A stretch of 64,000 bases of DNA from Williamsia sp. CHRR-6. Lineage in GTDB: Bacteria > Actinomycetota > Actinomycetes > Mycobacteriales > Mycobacteriaceae. Below the pieces are notes generated by a model that worked only from the letters and a program-made list of their open reading frames with translations, was not told the DNA's origin and searched no databases. Positions 38,290 through 47,468 of the stretch are shown here, piece by piece (the first letter of the stretch is position 1; the number at the start of each line of letters is the position of its first letter). The DNA is taken from assembly GCF_018474015.1 (NCBI RefSeq), contig NZ_JAHCSG010000006.1, positions 62,001 to 126,000 of the forward strand, given 5' to 3'. The position numbers and the translations under genes are program-made.

Positions 38290-40655
38290 CAGGATCGGGG
38301 TTCGATGCGGATGGTCACGGCCTTGGAGACCGGCGTGTTCGACTTGGCCGCCACATGGTCCAACGGCACCAGTGGGTTGGTCTCCGGGTAGTAGGCGGCG
38401 GCGTTGCCGCGTGGTGTCGGGTACCCGACCACGGTGAAGTCATCCACCCGGCGTTCCTCCATTCGGCCGTCGGCCGCCCGGAACTCCGAGACGAGCGAGA
38501 CCGACTGTCCCTCATGGAGTCCGAACGCGGTGATGTCGTCGGGGTTGACCATCACGACGCGACGATTGCCTGTGATGCCGCGGTAGCGGTCATCGTGACC
38601 GTAGATGGTGGTGTTGTACTGGTCGTGGCTGCGTAGGGTCTGCAGGATCAGCCGATCTGAGGGCACCGGAAGCCAGGTCAGTGGGTTGGTGCGCAGGCGG
38701 GCCTTGCCGGTCGTGGTGCCGAACTCGCGTCGGTCGCGTGGTGGGTGAGGCAGCAGGAAGCCATCGGGTGCGCGGACTTTGGTGTTGAAGTCGGCGAAGC
38801 CGGGGATCACCCGTGCGATGTGGTCGCGGATGGTGTCGTAGTCGGCGGCCATCGCCGACCAGTCGACCGGGTGCTCGGCCCCGAACACGGTGGCCGCGAG
38901 CTCGCAGACGATGCCGACCTCGCTGCGCAGCTGATCGCTCGCCGGCGGCAGCGAACCCCGCGACAGGTGCACTGCCCCCATCGAATCTTCCACCGTCACC
39001 TTCTGTTTCACGCCACCCCGCACATCGGTGTCGGTGCGACCCAGCGTGGGCAGGATGAGCGCGGTGCGGCCGCCGTACAGGTGAGAGGCGTTGAGTTTGG
39101 TACTGACCTGCACCGTCAGCCGGCAGCCACCCAGGGCTGCGCGCGTCGCCTCGGTGTCGGGCGTGGCGGAGACGAAGTTGCCTCCCATGGCCATGAACAC
39201 CTTCGCCTTGCCGTCGCGCATCGCTCGGATGCTGTCGACGACATCGAAACCGTGGGTGCGCGTAGTGGTGATGCCGAACTCGGAATCGATTGCCGAGTGG
39301 AAGGATTCGGGCATCTGCTCCCAGACGCCCATGGTGCGGTCGCCCTGGACGTTGGAGTGACCGCGCACCGGGCACACCCCGGCTCCGGGTTTCCCGATCA
39401 TCCCGCGCAACAGCAGGGTGTTGGTCACCTCTTCGATGGTGGCCACGGCGTGAGCGTGCTGGGTCAGACCCATGGCCCAACACACGATGATGCGTTGCGA
39501 GGAGATCCAGCGATCGGCGAGATCATCGATCTGTTGCATCGACAGGCCGGTGGCGGTGAGGATCTCCTCGAAGTCGACATCGGCCAGCGACGCAAGGTAC
39601 TCATCCACCCCGTCGCAGTGTCGTTCGAGGAACTCGTGGTCGAACACCGTTCCCGGGGCGGCCTTCTCGGCACGAAGCAGCAGTGCCGCCAGGCCGCGGA
39701 ACAGGGCCATGTCGCCGCCGAGGCGGATCTGCAAGAACTCGTCGGCCATCGTGATGCCCTTACCCAGCACGCCGTTGACGCGTTGGGGATCCTTGAACCG
39801 CAGCAAACCGGCTTCGGGGAGCGGGTTGATCGCGACGATGGCGGCGCCCGTGCGCTTTGCCTCCTCGAGGATCGAGAGCATGCGGGGGTGGTTGGTGCCA
39901 GGGTTCTGCCCGGCGATCACGATGAGGTCGGAGTCGATGATGTCGAGCACCGACACCGAGCCCTTGCCGATCCCGATCTGGGTGGACAGTGCGTGCCCCG
40001 ACGACTCGTGACACATGTTGGAACAGTCGGGCAGGTTGTTGGTGCCCAGGCTGCGCGCGAAGAGCTGGTAGACGAAGGCGGCCTCGTTGCTGGTGCGTCC
40101 CGAGGTGTAGAAGACCGCCTCGTCGGGGGAGTCCAGGCCGTTGAGCTCATCGGCGATGAGCCGATATGCGGCGTCCCACTCGATGGGCTGGTAGTGGGTG
40201 TCACCGGGGCGCAGCACCATCGGGTGGGTGAGACGTCCCTGCTGTGAGAGCCAGTACTCGGACTGGTGTCGCAACGATTCGACGCTGTTGGCGGCGAAGA
40301 ACTCCGGGGTGACGGTGCGCTTGGTCGCCTCCTCGGCAACGGCTTTGGCGCCGTTCTCGCAGAATTCGGCGTGTTTGCGGCCACCCGGTTTCTCCGGCCA
40401 TGCGCAGCCGGGGCAGTCGAAACCGTCACGCTGGTTCAGTGCCAGCAGCGTCTTGGCGGTGCGCATCGGTCCCATCTGGGTGAACCCACGTTGCATCGAC
40501 ACCAGGACTGCGGGCACACCGGCGGCGTAGGACTTGGGGTGGGTGACGACGTTGCGGGTCGGTTCCTCGACGGCGGTTCCGGTCGCCGGGTGGGGTTCGT
40601 GCGACGGTCGGCCGCTCGATTCGGCGTTGCCGCGGTCGGATTCGGTTGATGCCAT
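38289..40655 (-). CDS. FdhF/YdeP-family molybdopterin oxidoreductase
   Basis: A 788-residue molybdopterin-binding oxidoreductase of the FdhF/YdeP group. The N terminus has the YdeP-type GFDCPGCAWPEKPGGRKHAEFCENGAKAV in place of the Cys-rich 4Fe-4S finger with four closely spaced Cys. The central part contains YTSGRTSNEAAF and VIAGQNPGTNHPRM, and a C-terminal beta barrel binds the cofactor (TLRSHDQYNTTIYG). Members are called formate dehydrogenase alpha subunit or acid-resistance protein YdeP; the true substrate is uncertain. No beta or gamma subunit genes are nearby. The ATG at 40655 has GGAGGA directly in front, closer than usual. FdhD follows, and mobA is divergent at 48 bases. Confidence 0.83.
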   Translation of the reverse strand: MASTESDRGNAESSGRPSHEPHPATGTAVEEPTRNVVTHPKSYAAGVPAVLVSMQRGFTQMGPMRTAKTLLALNQRDGFDCPGCAWPEKPGGRKHAEFCENGAKAVAEEATKRTVTPEFFAANSVESLRHQSEYWLSQQGRLTHPMVLRPGDTHYQPIEWDAAYRLIADELNGLDSPDEAVFYTSGRTSNEAAFVYQLFARSLGTNNLPDCSNMCHESSGHALSTQIGIGKGSVSVLDIIDSDLIVIAGQNPGTNHPRMLSILEEAKRTGAAIVAINPLPEAGLLRFKDPQRVNGVLGKGITMADEFLQIRLGGDMALFRGLAALLLRAEKAAPGTVFDHEFLERHCDGVDEYLASLADVDFEEILTATGLSMQQIDDLADRWISSQRIIVCWAMGLTQHAHAVATIEEVTNTLLLRGMIGKPGAGVCPVRGHSNVQGDRTMGVWEQMPESFHSAIDSEFGITTTRTHGFDVVDSIRAMRDGKAKVFMAMGGNFVSATPDTEATRAALGGCRLTVQVSTKLNASHLYGGRTALILPTLGRTDTDVRGGVKQKVTVEDSMGAVHLSRGSLPPASDQLRSEVGIVCELAATVFGAEHPVDWSAMAADYDTIRDHIARVIPGFADFNTKVRAPDGFLLPHPPRDRREFGTTTGKARLRTNPLTWLPVPSDRLILQTLRSHDQYNTTIYGHDDRYRGITGNRRVVMVNPDDITAFGLHEGQSVSLVSEFRAADGRMEERRVDDFTVVGYPTPRGNAAAYYPETNPLVPLDHVAAKSNTPVSKAVTIRIEPRS

Positions 40656-40703
40656 TCCTCCATAGTGGCCCCGCGCCGGTGTCGCGTCACGCAAACTTGG
40701 GCG

Positions 40704-41309
40704 ATGACTGATGTTGCAGGCGTTGTGCTGGCCGGTGGAGCGTCCCGGCGGATGGGCTCGGACAAGGCGGGACTGGACTGGAACGGCGAGCCGATGCTCG
40801 CCCGGATCGTCGGGCAGCTCTCGGGCCGGTGCCAGCCCATCGCGGTCGTCGCGGCCGCCTCGTCACCTGCCTACCGGACACTCAAGGGCACCGGTGGCCC
40901 CGAGGCGCACTGGGTGACCGACGAACAGGCCGGAGCAGGTCCACTGGGCGCCCTGGCCGCCGGGCTGGCCGACGCCGCAGCCGCCGGCCACGAGATCGCA
41001 TTCGTCTGTGCCACCGACATGCCACTGATCTCAGCGATGATCGTCGACGAGTTGCTGGTCGGTCTGCGGGCAGGCGACGACGCGGCCATCGCCGTCGACA
41101 CCCATCGGGTGCACCCGTTCGCGGGCGTGTACCGCACGTCGTGTGCCCGACGCATCCGGGATCTCGCTGCCACCGGTGAGCGCCGGATGTTGGCCGCGGT
41201 GGACTCGCTGACCACCAACCGGGTGGCCATCAGCACCCCCGAGTGGCTGACCAACGTCAACGCCCCCGAAGACCTACATCGGCTGCGCACCGCGGCCGCC
41301 GGCCGCTGA
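40704..41309 (+). CDS. mobA: molybdenum cofactor guanylyltransferase
   Basis: A 201-residue MobA: AGVVLAGGASRRMGSDKAGLDWNGEPML is the nucleotidyltransferase signature with the GTP-binding LAGGxSRRMGxDK, followed by AFVCATDMPLIS. It adds GMP to molybdopterin to form the bis-MGD cofactor needed by the FdhF/YdeP enzyme encoded divergently 48 bases away. CAAACT at 40692-40697 would start transcription at the ATG, so the message may be leaderless. Confidence 0.88.
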   Translation: MTDVAGVVLAGGASRRMGSDKAGLDWNGEPMLARIVGQLSGRCQPIAVVAAASSPAYRTLKGTGGPEAHWVTDEQAGAGPLGALAAGLADAAAAGHEIAFVCATDMPLISAMIVDELLVGLRAGDDAAIAVDTHRVHPFAGVYRTSCARRIRDLAATGERRMLAAVDSLTTNRVAISTPEWLTNVNAPEDLHRLRTAAAGR

Positions 41310-41358
41310 CGGTGCCATCGCGGCAGTTCCCGCGCACCGTCGCGCCACCGGCGTTACC

Positions 41359-41364
41359 TAGAAT
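41359..41364 (+). promoter_or_regulatory. -10 box of valS, leaderless start
   Basis: TAGAAT at 41359-41364 predicts a transcription start 7 bases on, at 41371, the second of two adjacent GTG codons. No ribosome-binding site exists in front, so a leaderless message beginning at this GTG is likely. Confidence 0.5.
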
Positions 41365-41370
41365 CGGGTG

Positions 41371-44016
41371 GTGACCACTCCGCTGCCCAAGGCCTGGGAT
41401 CCTGCCGACCACGAATCGGACCTCTACCAGAGCTGGATCGACGGTGGCTACTTCACCGCCGACGCCACCAGCGGCAAGCCCGCGTACTCGATCGTGTTGC
41501 CTCCGCCCAACGTCACCGGTTCGCTGCACATGGGACACGCCCTCGACCACACCCTGATGGATGTGCTTGCCCGCCGTCGCCGTATGCAGGGCTATGAGGT
41601 TCTGTGGCTGCCGGGCATGGATCACGCCGGTATCGCCACCCAGTCGCTGGTGGAGAAGAGCCTCGTCGCCGAGGGGGTCACGAAAAACGACCTCGGCCGG
41701 GAGAAGTTCATCGAGCGGGTGTGGCAGTGGAAAGCCGAATCCGGCGGCACCATCGGCGACCAGATGCGTCGACTCGGCGACAGCGTCGACTGGTCGCGTG
41801 AGCGGTTCACCATGGACGAGGGTCTGTCGAACGCGGTGCAGACCATCTTCAAACGCCTCTACGACGACGGGTTGATCTACCGGGCCGAGCGGCTGGTCAA
41901 CTGGTCGCCGGTGCTCAAGACCGCGATCAGCGACATCGAGGTGTCGTATTCCGACGTCGAGGGTGAGCTGGTCAGCTTCCGGTACGGCTCGATGGACGAC
42001 AGCCGACCACACATCGTGGTCGCCACCACGCGGCTGGAGACGATGTTGGGCGACACCGCGATCGCGGTGCATCCCGACGACGAGCGCTACGCCCACCTGG
42101 TGGGTACCGAGCTGACCCACCCGTTCGTCGATCGGATGATCCCGGTGATCGCCGACGATTACGTCGATCCCGAATTCGGTTCCGGCGCAGTGAAGATCAC
42201 CCCGGCCCACGACCCGAACGACTTCGCGATCGGCCAGCGCCACAATCTGCCGATGCCGACCATCATGGACACGTCCGCCCAGATCACAGGCACCGGAACA
42301 CGATTCGACGGGATGGACAGGTTTGTCGCCCGCACCGCCATCCGTGAGGCGCTGGCCGAGCAGGGGCGCATCGTGAAGGAGGTCCGGCCTTACGTGCACA
42401 GCGTCGGCCACTCCGAGCGCAGCGGCGAACCCATCGAACCTCGCCTGAGCATGCAGTGGTGGGTGCGCGTGGAGACGCTGGCCAAGGCCGCAGGCGACGC
42501 AGTCCGCAACGGGCAGACAACCATTCATCCGGCGGCGATGGAGCCGCGCTGGTTCGGGTGGGTCGATGACATGCACGATTGGTGCATCTCGCGGCAGCTG
42601 TGGTGGGGACACCGGATCCCGATCTTCTACGGCCCTGACGGTGACGTGGTGTGCGTGGGACCGGGGGAGGAGCCGCCCGCAGGCTACGAGCAGGATCCCG
42701 ATGTGCTCGACACCTGGTTCTCGTCGGGGTTGTGGCCGTTCTCGACGATGGGGTGGCCCGAGGACACGACCGATCTGCGGACGTTCTACCCGACCAGCGT
42801 GCTGGTCACCGGATACGACATCTTGTTCTTCTGGGTGGCGCGGATGATGATGTTCGGGACCTATGTCGCCGCCGATCTCGGCCCCGACGCACCGGTACCG
42901 TTCCGAGACCTGTTCCTGCACGGCCTGGTTCGTGATGAGCACGGGCGCAAGATGTCGAAGTCGAAAGGCAATGGCATCGACCCGTTGGACTGGGTGGACC
43001 GCTACGGCGCCGACGCACTGCGGTTCACCCTCGCGCGGGGCGCGACCCCCGGTGGTGACCTGTCGGTGGGAGACGATCACGCCGAGGCGTCGCGCAATTT
43101 CGCCACCAAACTGTTCAACGCCACCAAGTTCGCGTTGATGAACGGGGCCCGCATCGGCGACCTTCCCGAACCCGAGCAGTTGACCGACGCCGACCGATGG
43201 ATCCTCGGTCGGCTCGACGAGGTGATCGCCGACGCCGACTCTGGTTTCGAGAGTTACGAGTTCGCGCGCGGGTGCGAAGCGCTGTATCACTTTGCGCGCG
43301 ACGAGTTCTGCGACTGGTATCTGGAATTGGCCAAGGTGCAGGTTTTTGCCCGCCCCGACGGCACCGTCGACGAGCCTCGCGCTGCCGCCACGGCCGTGGT
43401 GTTGGGCACCGTGCTCGACGCCATCTTGCGGATGCTGCATCCGGTCATGCCGTTTGTCACCGAGGTGTTGTGGACCAGCCTCACCGGCAGGCCCACGGTG
43501 GTGCGCGCCGACTGGCCGACCGTGAGCGGGCGAACACCCGACACCGTTGCCGCACAACGGATCGCTGACACCCAGAAGCTGATCACCGAGGTGCGCCGGT
43601 TCCGTAGCGATCAAGGTCTGCGGGATTCGCAGCGGGTGGCGGCCCATCTGGAGGGGATCGGGGCCGCCGACCTGCTCGACGCGCGCCCCTACGTGGACTT
43701 CCTGGCCCGCCTCGACCCACCTGCCGAGGGGTTCGCGGCGACCGCGACCGTGGAGGTGCGGTTGAGTGCCGCCACGGTGACCGTCCAGATCGACACTTCG
43801 GGTTCGGTCGACATCGAGGCCGAGAAGCGGCGCGCGGCAAAGGATCTCGCGGCAGCCGAGAAGGAGCTGGCGCAGACGTCGGCGAAACTGGGCAATGAAC
43901 AGTTCCTGGCCAAGGCGCCGGATGCGGTGGTGGACAAGATCAAGGGCCGGCGACAGATCGCCGCTGATGAGGTGGCCCGGCTGCAAGCCAAGCTGGCTGC
44001 CCTCGGTGAGTCGTGA
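41371..44016 (+). CDS. valS: valyl-tRNA synthetase
   Basis: An 881-residue class I synthetase. The HIGH motif reads HMGH in [17 protein letters not shown], and the KMSKS motif is [14 protein letters not shown]. The editing domain (about 190-330, [19 protein letters not shown]) and a C-terminal coiled coil (about 815-880, [26 protein letters not shown]), which is diagnostic of ValRS, are present. It charges tRNA-Val. Start GTG 41371 follows the -10 box reasoning; GTG 41368 is the alternative. Its stop overlaps folC (GTGA). Confidence 0.96.
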   Translation: MTTPLPKAWDPADHESDLYQSWIDGGYFTADATSGKPAYSIVLPPPNVTGSLHMGHALDHTLMDVLARRRRMQGYEVLWLPGMDHAGIATQSLVEKSLVAEGVTKNDLGREKFIERVWQWKAESGGTIGDQMRRLGDSVDWSRERFTMDEGLSNAVQTIFKRLYDDGLIYRAERLVNWSPVLKTAISDIEVSYSDVEGELVSFRYGSMDDSRPHIVVATTRLETMLGDTAIAVHPDDERYAHLVGTELTHPFVDRMIPVIADDYVDPEFGSGAVKITPAHDPNDFAIGQRHNLPMPTIMDTSAQITGTGTRFDGMDRFVARTAIREALAEQGRIVKEVRPYVHSVGHSERSGEPIEPRLSMQWWVRVETLAKAAGDAVRNGQTTIHPAAMEPRWFGWVDDMHDWCISRQLWWGHRIPIFYGPDGDVVCVGPGEEPPAGYEQDPDVLDTWFSSGLWPFSTMGWPEDTTDLRTFYPTSVLVTGYDILFFWVARMMMFGTYVAADLGPDAPVPFRDLFLHGLVRDEHGRKMSKSKGNGIDPLDWVDRYGADALRFTLARGATPGGDLSVGDDHAEASRNFATKLFNATKFALMNGARIGDLPEPEQLTDADRWILGRLDEVIADADSGFESYEFARGCEALYHFARDEFCDWYLELAKVQVFARPDGTVDEPRAAATAVVLGTVLDAILRMLHPVMPFVTEVLWTSLTGRPTVVRADWPTVSGRTPDTVAAQRIADTQKLITEVRRFRSDQGLRDSQRVAAHLEGIGAADLLDARPYVDFLARLDPPAEGFAATATVEVRLSAATVTVQIDTSGSVDIEAEKRRAAKDLAAAEKELAQTSAKLGNEQFLAKAPDAVVDKIKGRRQIAADEVARLQAKLAALGES

Positions 44017-45452
44017 CCAGCGTCGACGACGGCGCACCTGGGATGGCCCCGGATCGGCCTACCGCTGCCGATCTGGCTGAGTTCGCCGATGTAGAGGCCG
44101 AACTCGACACCCGCTGGCCCGAGACCAAGATCGAGCCGTCGCTGGATCGCATCACCGCGCTGATGGATCTGTTGGGCTCGCCTCAGCGTGGGTATGCCTC
44201 GATCCATGTGGCCGGTACCAACGGTAAGACATCGGTGACTCGGATGATCGACTCGCTGCTGACCGCGTTGCATCGTCGGACCGGTCGGATCACCAGTCCG
44301 CACCTGCAGTTGGCCACCGAACGCATCGCCGTGGACAACACGCCCATCAGCCCGCGCCGTTACGTCGAGGCCTACCGCGACATCGAGCCGTTCATCACCA
44401 TGGTCGACGACTCCTCGCTGGCCGCCGGTGGCCCTCGGATGAGCAAGTTCGAGGTGTTGGTGGCGATGGCCTACGCGGTGTTCGCCGAGGCTCCGGTGGA
44501 TGTGGCCGTGGTGGAGACCGGGATGGGCGGCACCTGGGACGCCACCAACGTCATCGACCCGTCGGTCGCGGTGATCACCCCGATCGCCATGGACCACGCC
44601 GACTACCTCGGTGACACGATCACCGCGATCGCCGGCGAAAAGGCCGGGATCATCAAGAAGGCTCGCGAAGACCTGGTGCCGGTGGATCCGGTGGCGATCC
44701 TCGCCGCCCAGGATCCCGAGGCGGCGGCGGTCCTGATGGCCAGGGTCGCCGAGACCGAGGTGCTCGTCGCCCGCCAGGATTCGGAGTTCCGCGTACTCGA
44801 ACGCAGCCTGGCCGTCGGCGGACAGGTGGTGACCATCCAAGGCCTCGGTGGCGTGTACGAGGACATCTTCGTGCCGCTGCACGGGGCACATCAGGCGGCC
44901 AACGCAGCGCTGGCCCTGGCCGCCGTCGAGGCGTTCTTCGGGGCCGGTGCCCAGCGCCAACTCGATGCCGATGCCGTGCGTGCCGGTTTCGCGGCCGCCA
45001 CATCTCCCGGCCGGCTGGAGCGGGTGAGGTCGGCACCGACGGTGTTCCTCGATGCGGCTCACAACCCGCACGGTGCGCGAGCTCTGGCCGCCGCCCTGGC
45101 CGAGGAGTTCGACTTCCGGCGGCTGATCGCGGTGGTCGGAATGCTTGGCGACAAAGACGCGGCCGGCTTCCTGGGCGCGTTGGAGCCGGCCGTGGACGCG
45201 ATCGTGGTGACCGACAACGGTTCCCCGCGTGCGCTGGACGCCGAGGTGCTCGCCGATCTGGCCCGTCCCATTTTCGGGGACGATCGGGTGGAGGTGCACC
45301 CGTTGCTCCCCGACGCCGTCGAGGCCGCGATCGTCGCCGCCGAGGACTCTGGTGACGACCTTGATCAGATCTCGGGGGCCGGAGTGGTGGTCACCGGCTC
45401 GGTGGTCACCGCCGGCGCGGCCCGCACACTGTTCGGAAAGGAACCGGCATGA
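44013..45452 (+). CDS. folC: folylpolyglutamate/dihydrofolate synthase
   Basis: A 479-residue Mur-ligase-fold protein. [18 protein letters not shown] is the ATP loop, [12 protein letters not shown] follows, and [37 protein letters not shown] is the typical central segment; [16 protein letters not shown] is the C-terminal signature. It adds glutamate to dihydropteroate and to folates. The first 30 residues are an extension over short FolC proteins, as in mycobacteria. It begins in the valS stop codon and ends in the start of the DUF4233 gene, so the three form one operon. Confidence 0.93.
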   Translation: MTSVDDGAPGMAPDRPTAADLAEFADVEAELDTRWPETKIEPSLDRITALMDLLGSPQRGYASIHVAGTNGKTSVTRMIDSLLTALHRRTGRITSPHLQLATERIAVDNTPISPRRYVEAYRDIEPFITMVDDSSLAAGGPRMSKFEVLVAMAYAVFAEAPVDVAVVETGMGGTWDATNVIDPSVAVITPIAMDHADYLGDTITAIAGEKAGIIKKAREDLVPVDPVAILAAQDPEAAAVLMARVAETEVLVARQDSEFRVLERSLAVGGQVVTIQGLGGVYEDIFVPLHGAHQAANAALALAAVEAFFGAGAQRQLDADAVRAGFAAATSPGRLERVRSAPTVFLDAAHNPHGARALAAALAEEFDFRRLIAVVGMLGDKDAAGFLGALEPAVDAIVVTDNGSPRALDAEVLADLARPIFGDDRVEVHPLLPDAVEAAIVAAEDSGDDLDQISGAGVVVTGSVVTAGAARTLFGKEPA

Positions 45453-45877
45453 CCGGAGCACGCGGAGACACCGGATCACCCGGAGCGCAGCGGTTCACCC
45501 CGCCGGCCAACGACCCGTGGAAGGGTCTGCGCGGGGTGATGGCGGGAACCCTTGTGCTGGAGGCGATCGTGATCCTGTTGGCGCTGCCCATCGTGGCCAA
45601 AGTGGGTGGTGGACTCACCTGGGCCTCGGGTGGCTTTCTGATCGTGGTCACCCTGGCGATGGTGCTGGGCGCGGGGATGCAGGGGCGGTCCTGGGCGCTG
45701 CAGTTCGACCTGGGTCTGCAGGTGGTGGTGCTGGTCGGGGGACTGTTCCATTGGTCGATCGCTGTGGTGGGGGTGATCTTCGGTCTGGTGTGGATCTACA
45801 TCGCCTACATCAAGCGTGACGTGGAGCAGCGCATGGCCCGCGGCCAGCTGCCGGGTCAGCAGCCCATCGTCGACTAG
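45449..45877 (+). CDS. DUF4233 membrane protein
   Basis: A 142-residue protein with four predicted membrane helices (about 30-50, 55-75, 80-100 and 100-120) and the DUF4233 pattern DPWKGLRGVMAGTLVLEAIVILLALPIVAKVGGGL and VWIYIAYIKRDVEQRMARG. The family is almost always found after folC in actinobacteria; its role is not known. Its ATG overlaps the folC stop by 4 bases. Confidence 0.85.
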   Translation: MTGARGDTGSPGAQRFTPPANDPWKGLRGVMAGTLVLEAIVILLALPIVAKVGGGLTWASGGFLIVVTLAMVLGAGMQGRSWALQFDLGLQVVVLVGGLFHWSIAVVGVIFGLVWIYIAYIKRDVEQRMARGQLPGQQPIVD

Positions 45878-45935
45878 TGTTCTGTGCGTCACGCCGGGCC
45901 AGGTGTGTTCCGTCACCGAGAGGCTGAATCACTTC

Positions 45936-46430
45936 ATGTCGCGTTCCCGCACCGTCCTCGCCGCTGCGCTTGCGATCGGGATCATGTCCACGGGCACGTC
46001 CGCAGTCGCCACGGCCGCGCCGACGCCCGCGGTCCCGCCACCTGGTGCCCTCGCCACGATCCCGGTTCCCACTGTCGTGACCCCGGTCGCTCCGGGTAGC
46101 CCGGCGATCAACACCGCGCCGCCGTCACTGTCGACGCCCCTGGCCGGGGCGCCCGCCCCGGTGTCGGGTTCGGAGTTCGGCTACCTGGCCACCCATGACC
46201 TGACGCGACGCGCCCGACAGATGAACGTCGCCCAGTTCATCGCATCCCTGCCGGTGCCCCCGCAGTTCCGGGCCGCCAACCTCGCGTTCGCGGCGCGGTT
46301 CGACGCCACCGTCGACTCGGCCCTGGCCTCACCCGGTGGCTGTCTGCAGATCGTCATCGACCCGCGTCCGGCCGCCGGTCGACTCTTCGACTACGGCTTC
46401 TTCGCGGTCGAGGGCAGCTACTGCGACTGA
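45936..46430 (+). CDS. secreted protein of unknown function
   Basis: A 164-residue protein with a signal peptide ([27 protein letters not shown], cleavage near residue 28), a Pro/Ala-rich linker, and a C-terminal segment of about 85 residues ([39 protein letters not shown]...[31 protein letters not shown]) with two Cys that could be paired. I do not recognise the domain. It sits between the folC operon and ndk, where mycobacteria have no gene, so it is lineage-specific. Confidence 0.7.
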   Translation: MSRSRTVLAAALAIGIMSTGTSAVATAAPTPAVPPPGALATIPVPTVVTPVAPGSPAINTAPPSLSTPLAGAPAPVSGSEFGYLATHDLTRRARQMNVAQFIASLPVPPQFRAANLAFAARFDATVDSALASPGGCLQIVIDPRPAAGRLFDYGFFAVEGSYCD

Positions 46431-46493
46431 CCGGTCGCCAGCAGCGCGCGGTGCCGACGCCTGCGCACCCGATTCCCCGGCGATGCGGTCGGC

Positions 46494-46499
46494 TACTGT
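46494..46499 (+). promoter_or_regulatory. -10 box of ndk, leaderless start
   Basis: TACTGT ends 7 bases before the GTG start at 46507, so transcription probably begins at or next to the start codon. No ribosome site is present. Confidence 0.45.
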
Positions 46500-46506
46500 G
46501 TGGCGC

Positions 46507-46920
46507 GTGACCGAACGCACTCTTGTCCTGATCAAGCCCGACGGCGTCGCCCGCGGACTGGTCGGAGAAATCATCAACCGAATCGAACGCAAGGGTCTGT
46601 CGCTGGTGGCGATGGAGCTACGCACCCCCACCGACGACGTCGCGCGGGGCCACTACGCCGAGCACGAGGGCAAACCCTTCTACCCGTCGCTGCTGGAGTT
46701 CATCACCTCCGGCCCGCTGGTGGCGGCGGTCCTCGAAGGCGATCGCGCTGTGGCGGCGTTCCGACAGCTCGCCGGCGGCACCGATCCGGTCGAGAAGGCA
46801 GTCCCGGGATCGATCCGCGCCGACCTCGCACTGAGCACTCAGAACAACCTGGTGCACGGTTCGGACTCGCCCGAGTCCGCCGCCCGCGAGATCGCGCTCT
46901 GGTTCCCCTCGTTGGGCTGA
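46507..46920 (+). CDS. ndk: nucleoside diphosphate kinase
   Basis: A 137-residue NDK, the usual length. It starts [22 protein letters not shown] and ends with the active-site [21 protein letters not shown], in which the His takes the phosphoryl group. It balances NTP and dNTP pools. The GTG at 46507 is fixed by the N terminus of the family; longer in-frame sequence upstream is not used. Confidence 0.95.
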   Translation: MTERTLVLIKPDGVARGLVGEIINRIERKGLSLVAMELRTPTDDVARGHYAEHEGKPFYPSLLEFITSGPLVAAVLEGDRAVAAFRQLAGGTDPVEKAVPGSIRADLALSTQNNLVHGSDSPESAAREIALWFPSLG

Positions 46921-47468
46921 ATCGGTCCACCGGGCCCGATCTCACCGGCCCGATCTCATGCGGCCGGTGTTCACCCGTCCAGCTGATCGGCACCACCGCC
47001 GGTCCTCGCCCGTCGCAGCGGTGTCGTCATCGCTTCGGCGGGCGCTGTCGTTTGCGGTCGTGGCCGATGCCGTGCGATCGGTGACCGGGGCGCGAAACCG
47101 ACGCCAATGACGCAGTGCGCGGCGCCGCGCGATGTGTGTGGGATACTCGCAGGAGTCGCCGTCGACATGTCGTCGGCGATCACGATGACCAACCGGCTTC
47201 ACGGTCCCCGTCTGTGCGTTGATCACAACAACGCGACGGCGTCGAGCACACCTGGCGTGGCAGCGTCGATCACAACGGCGCTCTCTGCGGTGTGGATCTC
47301 TTGGACCACCGGGTCAGCCATCAGCCATCAGGCGTGGTCCGTCAACGGCACAACCGACGTCGGGCACCGCGAGACCACACAAATCGGGGCGCATGCGTCT
47401 CGACACACAAGATCAGCCCTCGTGAGGCCGCGTCGACGTGATGCGCCCGGGGGCTCCTAGGAGACCAC
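46921..47468 (+). other. long upstream region of rne without a gene
   Basis: I find no supported gene in these 548 bases. The open frames here use Arg/Thr/Ala-rich low-complexity translation and match nothing I know. The stretch probably holds the rne promoter and a long 5' leader; RNase E mRNA leaders are autoregulated in other bacteria, so such a leader would not be unexpected. Two similar stretches (GATCACAAC followed by AACG or GGCG) occur at 47220 and 47269. GCTCCTAGGAGACC just before the GTG contains the likely ribosome site AGGAG. Confidence 0.4.

Noticed and set aside
46942-47226. Minus-strand open frame of 94 codons between ndk and rne
   Set aside because: Arg/Asp/Thr-rich translation typical of GC-rich shadow frames, no start signal.
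47107-47460. Open frame of 117 codons upstream of rne
   Set aside because: Low-complexity translation, no ribosome site, no recognisable motif; more likely part of the rne leader.
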